From: Hymenobacter rigui
GTDB lineage: Bacteria > Bacteroidota > Bacteroidia > Cytophagales > Hymenobacteraceae
Length of the DNA: 64,000 bases
Assembly: GCF_003944715.1 (NCBI RefSeq)
Contig: NZ_RWIT01000017.1
Span: forward strand, 1 to 64,000
Direction of reading: 5' to 3'
Shown here: positions 48,994 to 58,311 of the stretch, one piece after another
How the letters are laid out: each line of letters starts with the position of its first letter
Position numbering within the stretch: position 1 is the stretch's first letter
Made by a program: the position numbers and the translations under genes
Notes under the pieces: generated by a model
What the model saw: the letters and a program-made list of their open reading frames with translations, nothing else
What the model was told of the DNA's origin: nothing
Database searches by the model: none

Positions 48994-51819
48994 TTAGTGT
49001 TGTACAACCAACCGGATGGTTTGCTGCTGCTGACCGGTATTCAGACGCACCATGTACACCCCGTTGCTGAGGTTATCCAGCGGGAGATCCTGCACTTTCG
49101 CGCCGGCCGTCTGGCGGGTAGCGGGCAGGGTTTTCACGGTAGCACCCAGCAGGTTCAGGATGGAAACCTGCACGGTAGTAGCCTGGGGCAGCTGGTAGCT
49201 GAGCTGAGCCGTGGTGCCGGCCGGGTTTGGCCAGGCAGCCAGCTGCAGTACCGCCGCAGCGGCCTGCTGCTGACGCGTACCCAGTACCAGCTGCTCCTTT
49301 TTCAGGCGCGTGGTGGTGTACACCGCGTATTCGCCGGGCTGCAGCGTGAGCGGAGCCGTGGTGCTGGTTACGTTGATGGAGTCGCCGGTGAGGTAGTTGT
49401 ACCACTTACCGGTGCGCTGGAAGTCGGGCGTCACGCTGGTGCTCGTCACGTCGAAGTTGCCAACCACGGTTACGTTTTGGGTGGCGTTGCTCAGGTGAAT
49501 GGTTTTGCCGGCCCCGTTCAGGCTTTGCGTGAAGCTGGTGGGGTTTTCGAACACCGGGTCAATCTTCTTCAGCGCAATGAGGTAGCGGTACGTGTTGTAC
49601 AGCTTGGCGCGGGCGGGCACCGTCTGGTAATTCCACAGGATAGGCTTGTTGCCCACGCGGCCGTTCTGGTCGATGCTGATGTCGTAGCCCAACTCGCCGA
49701 ATTGCCATACCATTTTGGGACCGGGTACCGTGAAGAAGAAGGCAGCGGCCAACTCCTGACGGGCCAGGGCGGTGTTCAGGTTTTTCACCGAGTAAGCGCC
49801 CGACGCGTTACCGTACTGCAGGTTCTTGAACATCAGGCGCTCCTCATCGTGGCTTTCCATATAGGTCACCAGGTTCGGCTGTGCCCAACCCCGGGCGCCG
49901 TAGTAGCCGCCGCTGAAGTTGGAGTTGGCGAGGAAGCCCATGGTGGCCTCATTGTAGTTGTAGTTCATGTTGCCCCACAGCATCAGGCCGATGTTCGACA
50001 GCGCAATTTCTTCCGAGTTATCAGCGAAGTGCTCCAGAATCGGGTACATGGTGGGGTCAACGGCCACCATGGTGTTGTAGTAGTCCTGCCAGATGTTGAT
50101 GCGCGACTGGTCGAACTGGCCCCAGGCCCCTACATCGGAGGGGTTGTTGCGCTGGGTGAAGCCTTTGCTCAGGTCGAAGCGGTAGCCATCCACGTGGTAC
50201 TCGCGCAGCCAGTGCTCCATTACCCGCTTGGAATAATAGCGCGTGAAGGGACTTTCGTGGTTGAAATCGTAGCCCACGTTGAAGGGGTGGGTGGCATCCA
50301 CGTTAAACCAGGGCGAGTTGGCCGTGGGCTTACCGGCGGCGGCATCGAAGTACATCTGCACCATCGGGTTCTGGCCGAAAGCGTGGTTGAGCACCATATC
50401 CAGCACCACGGCAATACCGCGGCGGTGGGCGGCATCAATAAAGCGCTTCAGCTCATCCTTGGGGCCGTAGTATTTATCGGGGGCAAAATGGAAGGACGGG
50501 TTGTAGCCCCAGCTTTCATTGCCTTCAAACTCATTCACGGGCATCAGCTCGATGCAGTTCACACCCAGGCGCTGCAAGTAGCCCAGCGTATCGCGCAGGG
50601 TCTGGTAGTCGTGGCGGGCAATGAAGTCGCGCAGATGCAGCTCGTAAATCACGAGGTCGGTGCGCTTGGGCTTCTGGAAGTTGGTTACCTGCCAGGCGTA
50701 GGTGCTCTGGTTGGTTTGCAGCACCGATACAATGCCGGTGGTTTTACCGGTTGGGTAGGCTTTCAGGCCAGGGTACGTTACGGCCGGAATAAACGAGTCG
50801 TTGTTGGGGTCCAGCACCTTTTCCGAGTACGGGTCGGCCACTTTCAGGCTGCCATCCACCAAATACTGATAGGCGTATTCGCGGCCGGGCGTCAGACCAT
50901 TGATCTGCACCCACCAGTTGTTGCCGTCGGGGGTTTTGTTGAGGAAGGCGGCGTTGTCGGGCTGCCAATTGTTGAACTCCCCAATGGCGTACACGAACTG
51001 TTTGCCCGGCGCGGTCAGGTTCAGAATAACGGAAGTACCGCCGTTCAGGTACGTTACACCGTCTTTGGTACCGGCAGGCAGCGCCGCCACCGTCACGGCC
51101 GGACGCACGACGTACACGACCGAGTCGGTGGCCGTAACACCGGCGCTGGTAGCCGAGAAACGCACCACGTTGCGGCCCGTCTGCGAAATAGTAGCGGTGG
51201 TGCTGAGCGTCGTGCCGGTCTGCTGGGCCAGCGTAGTGCCGTTCAGCGCAAACTTCAGATCTGCCGAGGCCGAGGCCTGGCCCGTGAGGCTCACCTGCGT
51301 GCCGGCCGCCACAAACTGTGCGCCCGTTACGGCAGGTGAAGTAATGCGGGCCGTGAGGCCCCCTTGTGCTACATCAATAAAGATGTCGCCACCGGTGGCC
51401 GTGCGGCCCACGATGGTACCGGTGCCGTTGCGGAACAGAATGGCAATTTTCTGGATGGTTTCGCCGGCCGGTACATTATACCAGTCCCGCACGCTTGGCG
51501 TAATGGCGAGGGTGTAGATGTTAGCGTTGGTGGCGCTGCGCGTGAGCTTTACCGAGGGGTCAGGAGCGTTGAAGTTGGTAAACTTCACGTGCTTCCAGTC
51601 GGAGTTGGTCGTGCTCAGGTTGGTGATAACGCCGGTGTGCGCGTACACGTCGCCGGTGAAGTTGGCTAGTGCTGCATTGCCCTGGGTAGCGTCGAAGGTA
51701 ATGGTTACCGCATCGGTGTCGCGGAAGAAGGTGGGCTGGGTAGTCACCACCTGCGCCCGCAAAACCGGCATTGCGGCCAGCATTGCCACCAGACTCAGTA
51801 CAAGTCGAAGTGCTTTCAT
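48994..51819 (-). CDS. GH13 alpha-amylase-family protein with T9SS sorting domain
   Basis: Secreted 941-residue glycoside hydrolase acting on alpha-glucans. Signal peptide MKALRLVLSLVAMLAAMPVLRA; N-terminal beta domains; a CBM48-like module (YAIGEFNNWQPDN near residue 270); then the GH13 barrel with region I DMVLNHAFG, region II GYRFDLSKG (nucleophile Asp), region III PILEHFADN (acid Glu) and region IV ESHDEERL. The tail (LAAWPNPAGTTAQLSYQLP) is a T9SS sorting domain. This is the best evidence that the neighbouring Sus proteins target starch or glycogen. Confidence 0.94.
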   Translation of the reverse strand: MKALRLVLSLVAMLAAMPVLRAQVVTTQPTFFRDTDAVTITFDATQGNAALANFTGDVYAHTGVITNLSTTNSDWKHVKFTNFNAPDPSVKLTRSATNANIYTLAITPSVRDWYNVPAGETIQKIAILFRNGTGTIVGRTATGGDIFIDVAQGGLTARITSPAVTGAQFVAAGTQVSLTGQASASADLKFALNGTTLAQQTGTTLSTTATISQTGRNVVRFSATSAGVTATDSVVYVVRPAVTVAALPAGTKDGVTYLNGGTSVILNLTAPGKQFVYAIGEFNNWQPDNAAFLNKTPDGNNWWVQINGLTPGREYAYQYLVDGSLKVADPYSEKVLDPNNDSFIPAVTYPGLKAYPTGKTTGIVSVLQTNQSTYAWQVTNFQKPKRTDLVIYELHLRDFIARHDYQTLRDTLGYLQRLGVNCIELMPVNEFEGNESWGYNPSFHFAPDKYYGPKDELKRFIDAAHRRGIAVVLDMVLNHAFGQNPMVQMYFDAAAGKPTANSPWFNVDATHPFNVGYDFNHESPFTRYYSKRVMEHWLREYHVDGYRFDLSKGFTQRNNPSDVGAWGQFDQSRINIWQDYYNTMVAVDPTMYPILEHFADNSEEIALSNIGLMLWGNMNYNYNEATMGFLANSNFSGGYYGARGWAQPNLVTYMESHDEERLMFKNLQYGNASGAYSVKNLNTALARQELAAAFFFTVPGPKMVWQFGELGYDISIDQNGRVGNKPILWNYQTVPARAKLYNTYRYLIALKKIDPVFENPTSFTQSLNGAGKTIHLSNATQNVTVVGNFDVTSTSVTPDFQRTGKWYNYLTGDSINVTSTTAPLTLQPGEYAVYTTTRLKKEQLVLGTRQQQAAAAVLQLAAWPNPAGTTAQLSYQLPQATTVQVSILNLLGATVKTLPATRQTAGAKVQDLPLDNLSNGVYMVRLNTGQQQQTIRLVVQH

Positions 51820-52008
51820 GAAAAAAGGAGTTGGGAATTTGGAAAATGGATGCTCATCTTTGATTCCCCATTGACCTTATCAGTTCGCAATTCAACCAAA
51901 CCGGCGCAAGGGGGCATTAAAGATAAGGTAACCACTCACACACCACCAAGTCAACAGCGGCTTTTCTTGTAGCTTTAAGCGCTTTTTAATTTCTCATTTC
52001 TGCCGCCC

Positions 52009-52968
52009 GTGTCTTCACCGTTCAGCTTGTTTTCCGGCACTTTCCGGGTCCGTGGCCGGGCCGGGCTGCTGGCGCTGCTGCTGGGCAGCGGCCCGGCCCT
52101 GGCTCAGGTGCCCCGCGCCCCTCTCCCGTCTCCCGATACCCTGACGGTGCCTCCTGCCGGCCGCCTGAGCCAGCGCCTGCCCATTCTGGCGGGCGGACTG
52201 GTGGTGTCATACTCGGCTACCATGTATCTGCTGGGTCAGGGCTGGTACACCGGCGAGCGGACGCGCTTTCACTGGTTCAACGACCTGCCCGAGTGGAAGC
52301 AGATGGATAAAGCCGGCCACTTCTGGGGCGCGTTTCATGAAAGCCGGGGCGCGGTAGACATGCTGCGCTGGGCCGGTGTACCCGACCGGCGGGCCACCTG
52401 GTACGGGGGCTTCGTGGGATTTCTGCTCCAGAGCCCCATTGAGCTGCTCGACGGCCGGGACCCGGAGTACGGGGCTTCGGCCACCGACTTGGCGGCCAAC
52501 TTCCTGGGTTCGGCAGGATTGATTGGGCAGCAACTGGCCTGGAATGAGGTACGCATCATGCCGAAATACTCCTTTCATACTACCCGCTACGCCCGACTGC
52601 GGCCCAACGTGCTGGGCAAGAGTTTGGGAGAGCAGTACCTGAAGGACTACAACGGCCAGACGTACTGGCTCTGCGCCGACGTAGGCGCGTGGCTGCCCAG
52701 TACCTCGCGCTGGCCCCGCTGGCTGCAGCCGGCCGTGGGCTACGGTGCCCAGCAAATGGTGTACAACGACGCCGATGCCAACGCGGCCCTCGGCCTGCGC
52801 CCCTACCGCCAGTACTACCTGAGTTTCGACGTGGATCTGCGCCGGATTCCGACCCGTAGCAAGCTGCTGAAGCGGGTATTTTACGTAGCCAGCATTTTCC
52901 ACCTGCCCGCCCCCGCCCTGGAATGGAACGCCCGGCGCGGCCTGGTGGCGCACGGGTTGTATTACTAA
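52009..52968 (+). CDS. DUF2279 (YfiM-like) membrane/lipoprotein
   Basis: The only suitable start is a GTG at 52009, giving 319 residues with a hydrophobic N-terminal signal (LLALLLGSGPALAQ). The family core is TRFHWFNDLPEWKQMDKAGHFWGAFHESRG followed by a hydrophobic stretch and DGRDPEYGASATDLAANFLGS. DUF2279 proteins are envelope proteins of unknown function. Transcription diverges from the amylase gene across a 189-nt AT-rich gap. Confidence 0.85.
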   Translation: MSSPFSLFSGTFRVRGRAGLLALLLGSGPALAQVPRAPLPSPDTLTVPPAGRLSQRLPILAGGLVVSYSATMYLLGQGWYTGERTRFHWFNDLPEWKQMDKAGHFWGAFHESRGAVDMLRWAGVPDRRATWYGGFVGFLLQSPIELLDGRDPEYGASATDLAANFLGSAGLIGQQLAWNEVRIMPKYSFHTTRYARLRPNVLGKSLGEQYLKDYNGQTYWLCADVGAWLPSTSRWPRWLQPAVGYGAQQMVYNDADANAALGLRPYRQYYLSFDVDLRRIPTRSKLLKRVFYVASIFHLPAPALEWNARRGLVAHGLYY

Positions 52969-53073
52969 CCTAATCCGGCCGCCGCGAAACCCCGTACAGC
53001 CTGTTTCAGCGCGGGCCCGTTTTGCCCGCTACCTTTACTTCCCTTTCCACCCGCATTTTTTTAGTTAGTTGAT

Positions 53074-54189
53074 ATGAACGTTGGAGACCGTGTACGCCTG
53101 CTCACCGGGCGCGAAGAAGGCATTGTTACCCGCCTGCTCAGCGACGAGCTGGTGGAAGTAGCCATTGATAACGATTTCACCATTCCGGTACTGCGCCGCG
53201 AAGTGGTGGTAGTAGCCGCCGAGGAAACCAAAGCCTTCGGCCAGAGCGCCGCCGCCGTAGCTTCCGAGAAGAAAGCGGCTGCTACCGGTGCGGCCCACGC
53301 CGCGCGGGCCGCCAAAGCCTCGGGCAAGCTGGCCCCCAGTCCCGCCCCCGTCAAAACGGAAGGCCCCGCCCCGGTGAAAGCCGACAAAACCGTGGCCCCG
53401 CCGGTGCAGAAGGGCCTGTATCTGGCTCTCACCCACCAGTCGCCGGAGCTGCTGGCGCTGCACCTGGTTAACCACACCGACCGGGACGTGCTCTACACTT
53501 TCGGGGAGGAGCGCCAGGGCAAGTACCGCGCCCTGAAGGCCGAAAAGCTGGAAGCCAAAGCCGCCAGCCCGGCCCTGGGCCACTGGCACCTCAAGGATTT
53601 CGACCAGTGGCCGGCGGCCGTGGTGCAGCTGTTGCCCTACCAGTTCAACGGCACCGAGGCCTACGAGCTGCTCACCAAGCGGCTGCAATTCAAGGCCGCC
53701 AGCTTCTACACCAGCCGCCAGCCCAACGTGCCGGTGCTGCAGCGTGAAGCCTACCTATTTCAGCTGGATGAGAAGCCCGCTGCCCCGGCAGTTATTGCCC
53801 CCGAGAAACTGGCCGAAACGCTAAAAGCCCAGCTCAGCGGCAACGCCCCCGCCAAGCCCGCCGCCGTGGCCCCGGCCCCCGAGCCCGCCAAAGCCCTAGT
53901 AGCCCCGCCCCACGAGGTAGACCTGCACCTGGAAGCCCTGATGCCGGAAGGAGCCGAGGGCCTGAGCAACACGGCCATCCTCAAGCTGCAGCTCGAAGCC
54001 TTCGAGGACACCCTGAGCCGCGCCCTGGCCACCAACATGCACGAAATCATCTTCATCCACGGCTCCGGCAACGGCACTCTGCGCAAAGAGCTACACAAGC
54101 TGCTCAGCCGCAACCGGGACATCAAGTTCTTCGAGGACTCCAAGAAAGAGAAGTTCGGCTATGGTGCCACGCTGGTGCGCCTGAAATAA
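53074..54189 (+). CDS. DUF2027 / Smr-domain protein
   Basis: A 371-residue cytosolic protein. N-terminus: a KOW/SH3-like segment (NVGDRVRLLTGREEGIVTRLL, residues 1-45) as in MutS2-related proteins; then an Ala/Pro/Lys-rich linker; a DUF2027 beta domain (about 110-245); another linker; and a C-terminal Smr domain with VDLHLEAL near residue 284 and FIHGSGNGTLRKELHKLL. Smr domains are nicking or RNA endonucleases. A -7-like TACCTTTA lies about 45 nt upstream. Confidence 0.9.
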   Translation: MNVGDRVRLLTGREEGIVTRLLSDELVEVAIDNDFTIPVLRREVVVVAAEETKAFGQSAAAVASEKKAAATGAAHAARAAKASGKLAPSPAPVKTEGPAPVKADKTVAPPVQKGLYLALTHQSPELLALHLVNHTDRDVLYTFGEERQGKYRALKAEKLEAKAASPALGHWHLKDFDQWPAAVVQLLPYQFNGTEAYELLTKRLQFKAASFYTSRQPNVPVLQREAYLFQLDEKPAAPAVIAPEKLAETLKAQLSGNAPAKPAAVAPAPEPAKALVAPPHEVDLHLEALMPEGAEGLSNTAILKLQLEAFEDTLSRALATNMHEIIFIHGSGNGTLRKELHKLLSRNRDIKFFEDSKKEKFGYGATLVRLK

Positions 54190-54297
54190 CTACATCGAAG
54201 CCTCCGTTGTGCCTACTCATGTAGGGGTATAATGGGGGCTTTGGTATGTCCGGATGGGTGCTGAACGCGCTGGCCCGGCAGTCCTTTTTACTCACTA

Positions 54298-55272
54298 ATG
54301 AACCGATTTGACCGGGTTACGGCCATTCTCATTCAGCTCCAGGCAAAACGCGTGGTCAGCGGGCCGGCGCTGGCAGAACAATTCAGCGTGAGCCTGCGCA
54401 CCATTTACCGCGACCTGCGCACGCTGGAACAGGCGGGCGTACCGCTGCTGGGCGAACCGGGCGTGGGCTACTCGTTGGTGGATGGCTACCGGCTGCCGCC
54501 CGTCATGTTCACGCGCGAAGAGGCCACGGCCCTACTTACGGCCGAGAAGCTGGCCGCCCGTCTCACGGATACCCCAACGGCCCGGCTCAGCGCCTCGGCC
54601 ATGGATAAACTGCGGGCCGTGCTGCGCCGCCCCGACCGGGACTACCTCGAAACACTGGCTCCCCACATTCAGGTGCTACGGCGGGAGCACCCGCTCACGC
54701 AGGCCAGCCTCCACCAGCTGCTGGTAACCGCTGTGGCAACCCAGCGGGTGGTGCATCTGGCGTATCAGGCGGCCGAAACGGGGCAAACCAGCACCCGCGA
54801 CATTGAGCCTATTGGGCTGTATCTGAGTCGGCACTGGCACGTGGTGGCGTACTGCCGGCTGCGGCAGGAGTTCCGCAACTTTCGCCTCGACCGGGTGCAG
54901 CAGGCCACGCTCGGCCCTGAAACCTTTACCGCCCGCCCCGAAACCCTGGAGCAATACTGGGCCGCGGAGGCTTCCCGCCGCAGCAGGGAAAAAGTAGTCC
55001 TTCACTTCCAGGCTAGTACCGTGCTGCCCGCCCTGGCCCAACAGCTCCACGACACCAAACACCAGTACGGCTGGGCGCATGAGCAGCCATTGCCCGATGG
55101 CCGCCTGGAAATAACTCTGTTTATCGGTTCGTTGCCGTACGTGGCGGCCTGGCTACTTCCGTACGCGGGGGCCGTTACGGTTGTGGAGCCCCCCGCATTG
55201 CAGGAACACCTGCGCGAGCTGGCGCAGCGGGCGTATACTTTTTTTTGCCCGCCCGAAAACATGCTGACATAG
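54298..55272 (+). CDS. WYL-domain transcriptional regulator (YafY-like)
   Basis: A 324-residue regulator with an N-terminal HTH_11 helix-turn-helix (RVVSGPALAEQFSVSLRTIYRDLRTLEQAGVP, residues 19-50) and a WYL domain (VVHLAYQAAETG, RDIEPIGLYLSRHWHVVAYCRLRQEFRNFRLDR) in the middle. WYL domains sense ligands, possibly nucleic acids or nucleotides. The RidA gene follows on the same strand after 76 nt, and the two may be linked. Confidence 0.92.
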   Translation: MNRFDRVTAILIQLQAKRVVSGPALAEQFSVSLRTIYRDLRTLEQAGVPLLGEPGVGYSLVDGYRLPPVMFTREEATALLTAEKLAARLTDTPTARLSASAMDKLRAVLRRPDRDYLETLAPHIQVLRREHPLTQASLHQLLVTAVATQRVVHLAYQAAETGQTSTRDIEPIGLYLSRHWHVVAYCRLRQEFRNFRLDRVQQATLGPETFTARPETLEQYWAAEASRRSREKVVLHFQASTVLPALAQQLHDTKHQYGWAHEQPLPDGRLEITLFIGSLPYVAAWLLPYAGAVTVVEPPALQEHLRELAQRAYTFFCPPENMLT

Positions 55273-55348
55273 GGCTGTCAGGAGAGGACCCGAGGTTTGT
55301 GGTGTCAAATGACCAACACGTTTTCACCCAACCTAAAAAGGCAGAAAA

Positions 55349-55741
55349 ATGGAAAAGCGAACCGTTGACCCGTGGAAATGGGGCGAGAGAACCAACTCGG
55401 TGCAGGCCGTCGAAATCAAGCAGGCCGAGGGCACGCTGTACTGCTCCGGGCAGGTAGCCATCGATGAGCATGGAGCACCCAGCACCGCCGACATGCGCAG
55501 TCAGCTGCTCCAAACTATTCAGAACCTGGAGCAGCTAATTGGAGAGGCGGGCTACGAGCCGCGCAACATTGTTCGGCTAAATGTATTCACCACCTCCACC
55601 ATGGAGTTTTTTACCTCGTGCTCGGACGTGTATCAGAACTGGATTGCCAAGCACGGCATCAAGCAGGCGACTACTCTGCTGGAGGTAAAAGGCTTGTTTG
55701 CTTCGCTAACGGTAGAGCTTGAAGCTACCGTGGTGAAATAA
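55349..55741 (+). CDS. RidA-family protein
   Basis: RidA proteins hydrolyse reactive enamine/imine intermediates. The 130-residue product has the YjgF/RidA elements LYCSGQVAIDEHGAPSTADM, QTIQNLEQLIGEAGYEPRNIVRLNVF and a C-terminal LEVKGLFASLTVELEATVV. The catalytic Arg of true RidA (…CRaeV / …PVRSxV) is not present: the corresponding segment reads KQATTLLEVKGL. It is therefore more likely an Rid-superfamily member of another class than RidA itself. Confidence 0.88.
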   Translation: MEKRTVDPWKWGERTNSVQAVEIKQAEGTLYCSGQVAIDEHGAPSTADMRSQLLQTIQNLEQLIGEAGYEPRNIVRLNVFTTSTMEFFTSCSDVYQNWIAKHGIKQATTLLEVKGLFASLTVELEATVVK

Positions 55742-55766
55742 GTCTCTTACCACTATTTCATTCCGG

Positions 55767-55793
55767 GGCCCGGCAGTTTGTCGGGCCTTTTGT
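55767..55793 (+). terminator. Intrinsic terminator after the RidA-family gene
   Basis: GGCCCG … CGGGCC stem followed by TTTTGTGTTTG. Confidence 0.75.
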
Positions 55794-55931
55794 GTTTGTG
55801 GTACCAGGCAAAGCGAGGAACACTTATCACCGCAAAAGGGCGTCAGCTTCTGTGCTTTGTTCAGCCAGATAGTTTTGTGCGCAACTCTCCGAGGGCATCT
55901 GGTTACTTTGCGGCTGAAACCAGTCCGCTTT

Positions 55932-57788
55932 ATGAAATTCCCCGCGCTTCTCGCCGCTTCTCTCCTCCCCCTCACGCTGGCCGCTCAGCAGCTGCCCGTA
56001 CCGCGCAACCTGAAGGCCACATATGCCAAAGGCACCCGCTCGGAAACCGGCCAGCCCGGCCCCAACTACTGGCAGAACTCGGCCGACTATAAGCTGAAGG
56101 TGAGCTTCGACCCCGGTACCCGTCACGTATTAGGTACCGCCGATATTGCCTACCACAACCAAAGCCCCGACTCACTGCGGCAGCTGTGGTTCAAGCTCTA
56201 CCCCAACTATTACCAGAAGGGCGCGCCCCGGGCCGGTGGCATCAAGCCCGAGGACGAAGGCGAGGGTATGAAGATTGAAAAGCTGACCATCAACGGTCAG
56301 GCAGTGGATGTAGCCAAGCTCAAGGCAGACTTTACCAATCTGGCGGTGCCGGTTCGGCGGGCAATTGGAACGAAGCAAACGGCCCAGATTTCCGTTACGT
56401 ACTCGTACACGCTCAACAAAAGCTCGCACATGCGCACCGGCGAGGTGGAGCCGGGGGCTGATTTCGTGGCCTACTTCTTCCCCCGCGTGGCCGTGTACGA
56501 CGACATTGACGGCTGGAACCGCAACCCCTACATCGGCAGCCAGGAGTTCTACAACGACTTCGCCAACTTCTCGGTGGACGTGACCGTGCCCCGCAACTTT
56601 GTGGTGTGGGCCACCGGCGACCTGACCAACGCCGACAAAGTGCTGAACAAGAAATACGCCCAGCGCCTGCGCGAGGCCGAAACCAAAGACGGCATCACCA
56701 GCATCATCACCGCCGCCGACCTCAAGGCAAAGGACATTACCACGGCCCAAACCAGTTGGCACTTCGAGGCGAAAAACGTGACGGACTTTGTGTTTGCCAC
56801 CGCCGACCATTACGTGTGGCAGGCCAGCAGCCTGGTAGTGGACCCCGCCATTAAGCGCCGCACCCGCGTGGATGCCGTGTACAACCCCGAGCACAAGGAT
56901 TACGAGGAGGTAATTCACTTCGCCCGCAAAACGGTTGAGGCCATGAGCTACACCTTCCCCAAGTGGCCCTTCCCCTACCCGCACGAAACCATTTTTGACG
57001 GGCTGGACCAGATGGAGTACCCAATGATGGTGAACGACAACCCCACCAGCACCCGCGAAGACGCCATTACCCTCACCGACCACGAAATCTTCCACACGAT
57101 GTTCCCGTTTTACATGGGCATCAACGAAACCAAGTACGGCTGGATGGATGAGGGCTGGGCCACCATTGGCGAGTGGCTGATTTCGGGCATCATCGACCCC
57201 AAGCTCGACGATGACTACGGCATTGCCCCCTACGCCGCCGCCGCTGATACCGAGGTGGACCTGCCCATCGTCACGCTCAGCACCCAGCAGACGGGCACGC
57301 CGTTCTTCCTCAACTCCTACCCCAAGCCGGGCCTGGGCTACCTCTACGTGAAGGATTTGCTGGGCGACGAGCTGTTCACGAAGGCCCTGCACACCTACAT
57401 CCGCCAGTGGAACGGCAAGCACCCCATGCCCTACGACTTCTTCAACTCGATGAACGCCGGGGCCGGCCGCAACCTCAACTGGTTCTGGCAGCGCTGGTTC
57501 TTCGACGGCGGCTACCCCGACCTGGCCATCCAGCAGGTGACCAAAACATCGGCGGGCTACGATGTGGTAGTGGAAGCCAAAGGCACCAAGCCCGTACCCG
57601 TGGACCTCACCGTAACTTACCAGGACAACTCCACCGAGAAGCTGCACCGCACCATCGGCGTGTGGGAACAGGGCGCGAAAACCGTAACCGTACCCCTGAC
57701 TACCACCAAAGCCGTGAAGCAGGTGAAGCTAGGCGCCACCCTCGTGCCCGACAGCTACCCGAAGGATAATGTGTGGGAGGGGAAGTAA
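55932..57788 (+). CDS. M1-family zinc metallopeptidase, secreted
   Basis: The ATG at 55932 (MKFPALLAASLLPLTLAAQ) gives a signal peptide and 618 residues; the frame upstream uses a TTG and adds nothing conserved. Zinc site: HEIFHTMFP with the third ligand Glu 18 residues later in GWMDEGWATIGEW. The exopeptidase GxMEN motif is altered to DQMEYPM, so N-terminal anchoring may differ from classical aminopeptidases. Length is short of four-domain M1 enzymes, consistent with the bacterial secreted subgroup. Confidence 0.92.
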   Translation: MKFPALLAASLLPLTLAAQQLPVPRNLKATYAKGTRSETGQPGPNYWQNSADYKLKVSFDPGTRHVLGTADIAYHNQSPDSLRQLWFKLYPNYYQKGAPRAGGIKPEDEGEGMKIEKLTINGQAVDVAKLKADFTNLAVPVRRAIGTKQTAQISVTYSYTLNKSSHMRTGEVEPGADFVAYFFPRVAVYDDIDGWNRNPYIGSQEFYNDFANFSVDVTVPRNFVVWATGDLTNADKVLNKKYAQRLREAETKDGITSIITAADLKAKDITTAQTSWHFEAKNVTDFVFATADHYVWQASSLVVDPAIKRRTRVDAVYNPEHKDYEEVIHFARKTVEAMSYTFPKWPFPYPHETIFDGLDQMEYPMMVNDNPTSTREDAITLTDHEIFHTMFPFYMGINETKYGWMDEGWATIGEWLISGIIDPKLDDDYGIAPYAAAADTEVDLPIVTLSTQQTGTPFFLNSYPKPGLGYLYVKDLLGDELFTKALHTYIRQWNGKHPMPYDFFNSMNAGAGRNLNWFWQRWFFDGGYPDLAIQQVTKTSAGYDVVVEAKGTKPVPVDLTVTYQDNSTEKLHRTIGVWEQGAKTVTVPLTTTKAVKQVKLGATLVPDSYPKDNVWEGK

Positions 57789-57801
57789 AGAGATAACCAC
57801 A

Positions 57802-58262
57802 ATGGCTTGTATTCTACGCTTTTCAGCGCAAAATTTTGACATCGAGTCACTTATAGCTTCCCTTACAGAAACCAGCCTTAACCTTGAAATCGACGATACT
57901 AGTGTGCATAAACAAGGCACACTATCTGAGTCGGGCAAGCGAATTTGGAATAGTTCTGGGTTCGGAATTGTCGCTGGTGAAGGCGACTTTCATCAATTTG
58001 AAGAACAGGTTGCAGAGTTGCAGATACGATACTATTCCTCAAACGCTACCAGAAAGACTTGGAGCTTTTAGGCAACAAATGTCGGGACCTAGATAACAGC
58101 AATTTCCACCTTGATTTTGGTATCTGGACTAAGATGTTCAACCAAGTAACTCAGAGTAATCTATTTCCCACTGAACTCATCCGGTTAGCAGGTAAAATTG
58201 GCTTGGGAATTAAGCTCTCCCAATACCCAAATCCAGATGATTCAGAGGACGAAGATGACTGA
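57802..58262 (+). pseudogene. Hypothetical gene (DUF4279-like) split by a single-base frameshift
   Basis: The ATG at 57802 starts MACILRFSAQNFDIESLI and runs to TTFHQFEEQVAEL-like residues near 58020, after which this frame soon stops at 58071. The next frame continues smoothly from GCA at 58020 (ADTILFLKRYQKDLELLG) through HLDFGIWTK and GLGIKLSQYPNPDD to a stop at 58262. Adding one G at 58020 would give a single ORF of about 153 residues. The C-terminal pattern (LDFGIW, FPTELIRLAGKIGLGI) resembles DUF4279-type proteins, often found near immunity genes; the family call is tentative. AT-rich relative to neighbours. A sequencing error or programmed frameshift is not excluded. Confidence 0.7.
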
Positions 58263-58298
58263 AGAAATAAAAGAAATTTTTCTCTTTGAATAACCCCC

Positions 58299-58306
58299 TA
58301 CCTTTG
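58299..58306 (+). promoter_or_regulatory. rnpB promoter, -7 box TACCTTTG
   Basis: Perfect TAnnTTTG, about six bases before the inferred 5' end of RNase P RNA. A TTTT at 58277-58280 occupies the -33 position. Confidence 0.75.
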
Positions 58307-58311
58307 CCCGC

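Noticed and set aside
48967..51339. Plus-strand open frame of 790 codons opposite the GH13 gene
   Set aside because: Shadow of the amylase, whose catalytic motifs are complete on the minus strand.
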